Shown: in pieces, positions 1 to 4,592 of the stretch
How the letters are laid out: each line of letters starts with the position of its first letter
Numbering within the stretch: the stretch's first letter is position 1
NCBI GenBank assembly: GCA_023386455.1
Contig: JAEWJO010000397.1
Span: 1-5,178 of the forward strand
Source: Pseudomonadota bacterium
GTDB taxonomy: Bacteria; Myxococcota_A; Polyangia; Haliangiales; Haliangiaceae
Length of the DNA stretch: 5,178 nucleotides
Direction: 5' to 3'
Notes under the pieces: model-generated
The model's database searches: none
What the model was told of the DNA's origin: nothing
Seen by the model: the letters and a program-made list of their open reading frames with translations, nothing else
Program-made: the position numbers and the translations under genes

Positions 1-436
1 CCTCGACGCCGCGCTCGCCGTAGACGCTCGTCGGCAGCATCTCGACGTCGGGCAGCTCGAGGTGCCACTCGTGCGTGCCGATGCCGAGATCGAGCCTCGC
101 GGCGATCCGCGCGCGGCCCTGCGTGAAGTGCCAGTTGCTGTCGAACTTGAAGCGCAGGTACTGACCGGCGCCGGTGCCAAAGCGCAGGCGCGCGCGACGA
201 CCGCGGCCGTCGAACCGCAGGCCGAGCACGTCGTCGGACAGCACGTTGACGTGACTGCCGATGAAGTTGCCGAGCTCGGCGAGCTGGTCGGCGATCTGCT
301 GGCTGAGCTTCAGCTGGTGTCCGATCGGGACGTCGTGCCAGCGCTCGCCGAGCAGCATGTCGTTCTGATCGTCCATGACGTCGGCCATCGCGGGCGTGCT
401 CGCTGCCAGCAGCATCAACGCGAGACACGAGCGCAC
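1..436 (-). CDS. Secreted protein of unknown function, N-terminal part (3' end off the window)
   Basis: The minus strand reads open from a GTG at 436-434 to the left edge, giving 145 codons with no stop. The first 18 residues form a good signal peptide: Arg2, a hydrophobic core rich in Leu/Ala/Met, then A-M-A before Asp19, so the mature protein should be periplasmic or outer-membrane. Residues 40-60 look helical (Gln/Leu/Ala-rich). From about residue 70 the chain becomes a series of alternating polar/hydrophobic stretches (LGLRFDG, QYLRFKFD, WHLEL) typical of beta-strands. No family is recognised. The ATG codons at residues 8 and 17 lie inside the signal peptide, so GTG is the better start. 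There is no Shine-Dalgarno sequence, but a TACGAT hexamer sits 6 nt upstream of GTG (see 443-448). The gene is divergent from the TraB-like gene. The plus-strand reading frame over this stretch is Arg/Val/Ala-rich and has no signal peptide or motif, so the minus strand is preferred. Confidence 0.75.
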   Translation of the reverse strand, partial: MRSCLALMLLAASTPAMADVMDDQNDMLLGERWHDVPIGHQLKLSQQIADQLAELGNFIGSHVNVLSDDVLGLRFDGRGRRARLRFGTGAGQYLRFKFDSNWHFTQGRARIAARLDLGIGTHEWHLELPDVEMLPTSVYGERGVE

Positions 437-442
437 ACCACG

Positions 443-448
443 ATCGTA
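443..448 (-). promoter_or_regulatory. Putative -10 element for leaderless transcription of the 1-436 gene
   Basis: On the minus strand TACGAT (448-443) is followed by six bases (CGTGGT) and then the GTG start at 436. It matches TATAAT at the key positions T1, A2, A5 and T6. The spacing would put transcription initiation at or next to the start codon. No Shine-Dalgarno sequence and no clear -35 box are visible. The same arrangement precedes the two tandem TPR genes. Confidence 0.45.
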
Positions 449-485
449 GCGCGTGTGAGGCGCCGGTCTGTGAGCAACGCTACGA
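444..485. repeat. 8-bp inverted repeat in the divergent promoter region
   Basis: TCGTAGCG (444-451) and its exact reverse complement CGCTACGA (478-485) are separated by 26 bp between the two divergent start codons. Each arm carries the TACGA core of a potential -10 element pointing outward: TACGAT towards the minus-strand gene and TACGAA (481-486) towards the TraB-like gene. TGTGAG also occurs twice between the arms (454-459 and 469-474), 15 bp apart. The symmetry may simply reflect back-to-back promoters, or it may be an operator shared by both genes. No known regulator site is recognised. Confidence 0.4.
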
Positions 486-505
486 ACACATGCTAAAGGA
501 CGGAC

Positions 506-1474
506 ATGAAGCTCCGCTACGCAAGCCTCCTCGTCGCCGTCCTCGCGGCGTCGGCTGCCTGCAAGAAGACCGAGGACAAGGCACCGACGAAGCCGACGAC
601 GACCGAGGTCGGTAGCGCAGCGGGCAGCGGCGGCTCGGCCGCGGCATCCGCGGATCCGTGGTCCAAGCCGGAGCCGAAGAAGGATCCGCTGAAGAATCCG
701 CTGCTGTGGTCGATCCAGAAGGACGGCAAGACGAGCTACGTGCTCGGCACGATGCATACCGGTATCGATCCGACGACGCGGCTGCCCGACATCGTGTGGA
801 AGAAGCTCGACGAGGCGAAGATCTTCGCGATGGAGACCGACCTCGGCGGAGCCGCGAAGCTCGACGTCCTGTTGAAAGGCGGCAAGTCGCTGAAGGACCT
901 GCTCGGCCCCGAGTACTGGAAGAAGCTCGAGGATGCGCTCGGCGTCGAGGAAGCCAACCGGCTGATCGGGTTCAAGCCGATGATCCCGGCGACGCTGATC
1001 TCGATGAAAGGTCTCGAGCAGACGCCGCCGATGGACGGCGTGCTGCATGGGCGCGCGCTGAACCAGAACAAGAAGATCGTGTTCCTCGAGCCGATCGACC
1101 TGCAGGCGAAGGTGCTCGAGAAGTGGATGAACGTCCAGGCGCTCAAGGACATGCTCGACGACGTCGACGCCCAGAAGAAGCGCGGCCAGGAGATGTACGA
1201 GGCCTACGTGTCCGGCGACGAGAAGCGCATCCTCGCGATCAACGAGGAGGAGCACCAGGAGTTCATCAAGAAGGGGCGGTCGCAGAAGGAGTACGACGAG
1301 CAGATGGAGGACATGCTCTACAGGCGCAACGCGTCATGGATCCCGACGATCGAGAAGATCAACGCCGAGGGTCCGGCCTTCATCGCCGTCGGAGCGCTTC
1401 ACCTCGTCGGCGACAAGAGCGTGCTCGACCTGCTCCAGAAGAAGGGCTTCGAGGTCACGCGACTGGCGCCCTGA
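506..1474 (+). CDS. TraB/GumN-family lipoprotein (putative metal-dependent hydrolase fold)
   Basis: This is a 322-residue envelope protein of the TraB/GumN (TIKI-like) family. Residues 1-18 form a signal peptide ending in S-A-A before Cys19, an acceptable but not ideal lipobox. A Ser/Gly/Ala/Pro/Lys-rich tether follows (about 20-65). The domain spans about 66-320 and shows the family hallmarks: LGTMHTG with Gly81 and His84, AMETD with Glu110, the central MDG...A...K...FLEP stretch (176-196), RRN at 273-275, and the second GxxH motif, Gly296-Ala-Leu-His299, followed by G-D-x-S-V-L-x-L-L and a G-F-x-V-x-R-L end. In animal TIKI proteins the paired GxxH motifs and the Glu belong to a metalloprotease site; for bacterial members the substrate is unknown. 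The start is supported by AAAGGA at 495-500, 5 nt before ATG. No substrate can be inferred from the neighbours. Confidence 0.93.
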   Translation: MKLRYASLLVAVLAASAACKKTEDKAPTKPTTTEVGSAAGSGGSAAASADPWSKPEPKKDPLKNPLLWSIQKDGKTSYVLGTMHTGIDPTTRLPDIVWKKLDEAKIFAMETDLGGAAKLDVLLKGGKSLKDLLGPEYWKKLEDALGVEEANRLIGFKPMIPATLISMKGLEQTPPMDGVLHGRALNQNKKIVFLEPIDLQAKVLEKWMNVQALKDMLDDVDAQKKRGQEMYEAYVSGDEKRILAINEEEHQEFIKKGRSQKEYDEQMEDMLYRRNASWIPTIEKINAEGPAFIAVGALHLVGDKSVLDLLQKKGFEVTRLAP

Positions 1475-1502
1475 GAGCGACCGGCCGGCCCCGAGAATAC
1501 GC

Positions 1503-1532
1503 TTGTTCAATAGCGGGGGGCCTGGGTACAGT
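1503..1532 (+). promoter_or_regulatory. Candidate sigma70-type promoter for the copper monooxygenase-like gene
   Basis: TTGTTC (1503-1508) and TACAGT (1527-1532) are spaced by 18 bp, within the range for a housekeeping promoter. Transcription would begin near 1539, leaving a short leader of roughly 18 nt that contains the strong Shine-Dalgarno sequence. Matches to consensus are partial (3/6 and 4/6). It lies in the 82-bp gap after the TraB-like gene, so the second lipoprotein may be transcribed independently. Confidence 0.35.
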
Positions 1533-1543
1533 GCGCGCACCTT

Positions 1544-1551
1544 GAGGGAGG
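1544..1551 (+). promoter_or_regulatory. Ribosome binding site that fixes the start of the monooxygenase-like gene
   Basis: GAGGGAGG lies 5 nt upstream of the ATG at 1557. It selects this ATG over the in-frame TTG at 1503, which would add 18 residues of no signal-peptide character. Starting at 1557 puts a short lipoprotein signal peptide at the very N-terminus. Confidence 0.8.
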
Positions 1552-1556
1552 TACCG

Positions 1557-2576
1557 ATGCGCTGTCTATTGCTCGCGCTCTCGCTTTCGACCTTGGTTGC
1601 GTGTGGGAAAGAGAGTGGTGACGATGGCGGCCCGGACGTCGACGCGGGCTTCACCGGCGAGACGTTCCGCATGACGTGGGGCCCGGTCAACGTGCCCGCC
1701 GGCACCGAGGACACGCAGTGCATCTGGATGCGCCTCGACAACGACGCCGAGATCAAGGTGCACTCGCTGCACAACGTCCTGCGCGGCGGCTCGCACCACC
1801 TGAGCGTCTACAAGGACGACATGGATACGCCCGAGAACAAGACGCCGACGCAGTGCGAGCCGTTCACCGGCGCGCTCAACACGTCGGGCATGATCGCGCC
1901 GATCGCGATCACGCAGAAGGCGGACGACAAGATCTTCCTGCCCGATCGCGTCGCGTACACGTTCGCGCCGCACCAGATGGTGAAGCTCGAGATGCACTAC
2001 CTGAACGCGACCGACTCGGACGAGATGGTGACCGCGAACGTCGACTTCTTCGTCGCGCAGCCGTCGGAGATCGACCACGAGGCGAGCATCCTGTTCACCG
2101 GCTCGCCCGACATCGACATCAAGGCGGGCATGCCCGCGTCGCTCCACCAGTTCTTCACGGTGCCGGACTATCTCGACCTCTCGCAGGCGAAGATCTTCGC
2201 GATCACCGGCCACACCCACGCGCTCGGCACCGACGTCAACGTCCGGGTCGCGCCGTCGAAGACCGGCCCGATGACCGAGGTCTACGCGCCGCAGCCGTTC
2301 AGCTGGTCGGAGCCGGAGACGCGCACGTTCGACACGCCGTTCTCGATCCCGAAGGGCGGCGGCCTCGACTTCGAGTGCAAGTGGAACAACACGACCGGCC
2401 AGGACGTCGGCTTCGGCGAGTCGGCGAAGAAGGAGATGTGCTTCTTCTGGGCCTACTACTACCCGTCGCAGGGCAGCAAGGTGTGCATCCACACCGAGAA
2501 GTACGGCGGCGCGAACGGCCTGAACGCGTGCTGCCCGGGCGACAGCCTGTGCGGCTTGATCGAAGACAACTTCTAG
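1557..2576 (+). CDS. Lipoprotein homologous to copper type II ascorbate-dependent monooxygenases (PHM/DBM family)
   Basis: This 339-residue protein has a textbook lipobox (L13-V-A-C16) and an acidic tether, then a region the size of the PHM catalytic core. Both copper sites can be read off: His80-His81 in SHHLSVY and His147 in EMHYLN match PHM His107/His108/His172 (CuH). His219-Thr-His221 in GHTHALG and Met294 in KKEMC match His242/His244/Met314 (CuM). Cys55 in TQCIWMRL matches a conserved PHM Cys, and Cys274/Cys295 match the PHM 293-315 disulfide. Family enzymes hydroxylate an aliphatic carbon using O2 and ascorbate. The PHM residues that bind the peptide substrate (Arg240, Asn316, Tyr318) align by eye with Thr217, Phe296 and Trp298, so a C-terminal glycyl peptide is an unlikely substrate. 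A Cys-rich tail (Cys310, Cys325-Cys326, Cys332) suggests further disulfides. The protein should be anchored in the envelope and face the periplasm or surface. The substrate is unknown. Confidence 0.92.
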   Translation: MRCLLLALSLSTLVACGKESGDDGGPDVDAGFTGETFRMTWGPVNVPAGTEDTQCIWMRLDNDAEIKVHSLHNVLRGGSHHLSVYKDDMDTPENKTPTQCEPFTGALNTSGMIAPIAITQKADDKIFLPDRVAYTFAPHQMVKLEMHYLNATDSDEMVTANVDFFVAQPSEIDHEASILFTGSPDIDIKAGMPASLHQFFTVPDYLDLSQAKIFAITGHTHALGTDVNVRVAPSKTGPMTEVYAPQPFSWSEPETRTFDTPFSIPKGGGLDFECKWNNTTGQDVGFGESAKKEMCFFWAYYYPSQGSKVCIHTEKYGGANGLNACCPGDSLCGLIEDNF

Positions 2577-2585
2577 GGAGAGGAT

Positions 2586-2602
2586 GAAGCGCGAAGCGCT
2601 TC
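2586..2602. terminator. Hairpin between convergent genes, possible bidirectional terminator
   Basis: GAAGCGC (2586-2592) and GCGCTTC (2596-2602) form a perfect 7-bp stem with a 3-nt GAA loop, 9 nt after the stop of the monooxygenase-like gene. GGAG (2577-2580) can also pair with CTCC (2609-2612), extending the stem across internal loops. There is no U-tract on either strand, so this is not a classic intrinsic terminator. Its position between convergent genes makes transcript-end formation the likeliest role. Confidence 0.4.
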
Positions 2603-2617
2603 GGGACCCTCCTTGTT

Positions 2618-2629
2618 CCGGCTTGCCGG
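2618..2629. terminator. Second small GC hairpin in the convergent gap
   Basis: CCGGC and GCCGG form a 5-bp GC stem around a 2-nt TT gap, 12 bp before the stop codon of the minus-strand TPR gene as read on the plus strand. For minus-strand transcripts it would be the first structure after the gene. It is short, its two-base loop would force the inner pair open, and there is no T-run, so support is weak. Confidence 0.25.
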
Positions 2630-2641
2630 CCCAGAGCGCGC

Positions 2642-3592
2642 CTAGAAGCCGCCGCTGACGGCGAAGCCGATCTGATCGGGGCCGACGACCGGCGCGAACA
2701 CGGTGCGGTCGATGCGCTCCTTGTCGGGAGCCGTCACGTAGAGCGCGATGCCGCCGGCGATCGCGAGCGCGCCTGCCGCGAAGATCGGCGTCGCGACCCA
2801 GCGCGCGATCGTCTGGTAGTGGTTCGCCTTGGTGGTGGCGGTGTCCTCGTCGCAGCCGCACTTGACCGGATCGGGCATGCCGTCGGTCGCGTAGTTGTCG
2901 TACTTGCCCTTCGCCCACAGCGAGACGCCGCCGGACGTCGCCCACAGGACGCCACCGCCGACGGCGAGCAGGACGGCGGCCTTGCGGCGGCCGGCACCGC
3001 GATCGATCACGATCGTGTTGTCGCCCTCGACGAACGAGATCGTCAGCGTCTGACCCCCGCGCCCCTCGACGGTGAAGTCCTGGGTGAAGATCTTCTTGCC
3101 CGGCGCGCCGGCGACGAGCGTGTGCGAGCCCGGATCGACCTCGGTCTTCGCGAGCTCGTCGGCCTTGATGTCCTCGCCGTCGAGCTTCACGCGCACGTCG
3201 GCGGGCGGCGGCTCGGCGAACGCGATCTTGATCGTCGCGACCTTGCCCGCGAGCTCGTACGTGTGTTCCTTCGCGGCGGCCTCGTACGACGGCAGCGGCG
3301 GCTTGGCCTCGGCAGCGCGCGCCTGCGCCTTGCGGAACCAGTAGAGCGCGGTGCGGTACTTCTGGAGCTTCTCGTTGCAGAGGCCGAGGTTCAGCATCGT
3401 GCCCGGTGCGTCGGGGTCGATCTTGATCGCCTCGTTGAACTTCTCGCACGCGCCGGCGGGATCCGACGGCTCGGCGTTCAACAGCTTGCGCCCCTGCTCG
3501 AACAGCTCGTCGGCGCGCTTCTGCTTGCCGTCGGCCGCTGCGGTGCCGGCGAGCGCGCACGAGACGACGAGGCAGAGCCCGGTGAGCCGCAT
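2642..3592 (-). CDS. Exported TPR and PEGA-like membrane protein, paralogue A
   Basis: This 316-residue protein starts with a signal peptide (1-20, cleavage after T-A-A-A). Two TPR-like units follow (about 26-61 and 62-95; the first carries a two-residue insertion), then a PEGA-like beta domain (about 133-187, with the D-P-G turn at 153-155). Two hydrophobic Gly/Ala-rich segments (about 204-227 and 263-286) flank a loop holding C-G-C (245-247). The tail reads P-V-V-G-P...G-F-A-V-S-G-G-F and ends in Phe316. TPRs bind partner proteins and PEGA domains are envelope domains common in Myxococcota, so a scaffold role in the cell envelope is inferred. No catalytic motif is seen. The gene directly follows its paralogue (15-bp gap) and shares its order of domains and core residues (A-C-x-K-F-x-E-A, G-T-M-L-N, L-C-x-E), so the pair arose by tandem duplication. 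No Shine-Dalgarno sequence is present; a TATACT hexamer sits 6 nt before ATG. The stop is TAG. Confidence 0.92.
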   Translation of the reverse strand: MRLTGLCLVVSCALAGTAAADGKQKRADELFEQGRKLLNAEPSDPAGACEKFNEAIKIDPDAPGTMLNLGLCNEKLQKYRTALYWFRKAQARAAEAKPPLPSYEAAAKEHTYELAGKVATIKIAFAEPPPADVRVKLDGEDIKADELAKTEVDPGSHTLVAGAPGKKIFTQDFTVEGRGGQTLTISFVEGDNTIVIDRGAGRRKAAVLLAVGGGVLWATSGGVSLWAKGKYDNYATDGMPDPVKCGCDEDTATTKANHYQTIARWVATPIFAAGALAIAGGIALYVTAPDKERIDRTVFAPVVGPDQIGFAVSGGF

Positions 3593-3598
3593 GCGAGC

Positions 3599-3604
3599 AG
3601 TATA
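3599..3604 (-). promoter_or_regulatory. Putative -10 element for leaderless transcription of paralogue A
   Basis: TATACT (3604-3599 on the minus strand) matches the -10 consensus at 5 of 6 positions and is followed by six bases (GCTCGC) and the ATG at 3592. It occupies most of the 15-bp gap after the upstream gene, and the gap contains no Shine-Dalgarno sequence. Initiation about 7 nt downstream of the hexamer would fall on the start codon. No good -35 box is seen; it would lie inside the upstream coding sequence. Confidence 0.5.
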
Positions 3605-3607
3605 GGG

Positions 3608-4570
3608 TCAGAAGCGGCCGACCGCGGTGATGCCCGCGCCGTCGGGGCCAATGGTCGGCACGAGGTTCACCTGACGCTCGGCCGGCGCCTTGTCCTTCGG
3701 CGCGAAGAACCACAGATAGGCGCCGATTCCGATCGCCACGCCGCCGGCGATGCCGACGACGGTCCCGACGTTGCCGAGGGTCAGCGCGTTGCCGGTCTTC
3801 TGGAAGCCCTCCGCGTTGCACATCGGCGTCTCGCCGTCCGTGCAGTTCTTGCCCGAGCCGAGTGGACCGATCTGGGCGTCGTAGCGGCGCTTCGCGACGA
3901 GGCCGATCACGACGCCGGTGACGACGAGCCCCGCGCCCGAGAACGTGACGATCTTGCCGATCGTGATGCGGCCCTTGTTCACGACGGTCGTCGGCTCCGC
4001 GAGCTTGGGGATCGCGATCGCCTTGTGCTGCTGCGCGCGGACCTCGACGCTCGTGTCGTAGGGCAGGCGGCCGGGCGCGGTGACGACGACGTGGCGCGTG
4101 CCCGGGTCGATGCGGATGTCGCTCGCGCTCGTGATCGGATAGACCTTGTCGTCGATCACGAGCTTCGTGTTCGGCAGGAGCTCGGCAAACGCGATCGCGA
4201 GGTGCGGGACCAGCGCCTCGTTCTTCGTGATGTGCTCCTCGGCGGCGGCGAGGTGCTCGGGACGATCGTTCTCGCGCGCGAGGTCGCGCGCCTGCGTGAA
4301 CAGCTCGAGCGCGGTCGCGACGCGGCCGGCCTCCTCGCGACAGAGCGCGACGTTCAGCAGCGTGCCGATCGCGGTCTTGTTGTACGAGAGCGCCTCGTCG
4401 TACTTGGCGCACGCCTGCGCGGTCTTGCCCTCGGCCTTGAGCTTGCTCGCGTCGGCGAACAGCTGGTCGGCCTTCAGGTGATCCTCGGTGCCCTCGGGCC
4501 CGGAGGTCTCCTGCGCGTGCGCGACGCCGAGGCTCGCCAGCGTGATGGTGAGCGCCACCAGTGATCGCAT
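3608..4570 (-). CDS. Exported TPR and PEGA-like membrane protein, paralogue B
   Basis: This 320-residue protein has a signal peptide (1-19, cleavage V-A-H-A before Gln20) and two 34-residue TPR units in exact register (33-66 and 67-100). A helical linker and a PEGA-like domain follow (about 136-190, with I-D-P-G at 154-157 and T-A-P-G at 164-167). Two membrane segments (about 205-226 and 265-288) flank a loop with Cys243 and Cys251. The tail reads P-T-I-G-P-D-G-A-G...V-G-R-F and ends in Phe320. Lys227-Arg-Arg229 just after the first membrane segment suggests that the loop is cytoplasmic, with TPR and PEGA domains in the periplasm. A role as an envelope scaffold or partner of the upstream membrane protein is inferred. 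ATG 4570 is chosen because it puts the signal peptide first; the in-frame TTG at 4588 would add M-R-Y-D-R-R ahead of it. A TACGAT hexamer lies 6 nt before ATG and no Shine-Dalgarno sequence is present. Confidence 0.92.
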   Translation of the reverse strand: MRSLVALTITLASLGVAHAQETSGPEGTEDHLKADQLFADASKLKAEGKTAQACAKYDEALSYNKTAIGTLLNVALCREEAGRVATALELFTQARDLARENDRPEHLAAAEEHITKNEALVPHLAIAFAELLPNTKLVIDDKVYPITSASDIRIDPGTRHVVVTAPGRLPYDTSVEVRAQQHKAIAIPKLAEPTTVVNKGRITIGKIVTFSGAGLVVTGVVIGLVAKRRYDAQIGPLGSGKNCTDGETPMCNAEGFQKTGNALTLGNVGTVVGIAGGVAIGIGAYLWFFAPKDKAPAERQVNLVPTIGPDGAGITAVGRF

Positions 4571-4576
4571 GCGTCG

Positions 4577-4582
4577 ATCGTA
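4577..4582 (-). promoter_or_regulatory. Putative -10 element for leaderless transcription of paralogue B
   Basis: TACGAT (4582-4577, minus strand) is followed by six bases (CGACGC) and the ATG at 4570. The hexamer plus the next two bases (TACGATCG) are identical to the element before the gene at 1-436. It sits in the 22-bp gap after the upstream gene. No convincing -35 box is seen. Confidence 0.45.
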
Positions 4583-4592
4583 TCTCAACTGA

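Noticed and set aside
62..496. Plus-strand open frame of 144 codons at the left end
   Set aside because: Ala/Val/Arg/Glu-rich with no motif or ribosome site; the opposite strand encodes a convincing signal peptide and beta-rich protein.
1475..1502. CCGGCCGG palindrome after the TraB-like gene as a terminator
   Set aside because: It is self-complementary without room for a loop and has no T-run.
658..1545. Plus-strand frame overlapping the TraB-like gene in a second frame
   Set aside because: Arg/Ala-rich composition typical of a shifted reading of a GC-rich gene; no independent start signal.
1566..4412. Very long minus-strand open frame (948 codons) across the monooxygenase-like gene and both TPR genes
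   Set aside because: Its protein is extremely Arg-rich with no motif or signal peptide, and it is antisense to one well-supported gene and out of frame with two others. Long stop-free frames are expected in GC-rich DNA.
2819..4564. Long plus-strand open frame (581 codons) opposite the two TPR genes
   Set aside because: Arg/Leu/Asp/Val-rich with no recognisable domain, and antisense to genes with signal peptides, TPRs and conserved paralogy.
4571..4588. TTG at 4588 as the start of paralogue B
   Set aside because: It would add six residues ahead of a complete signal peptide, overlaps the TACGAT element and has no ribosome site.
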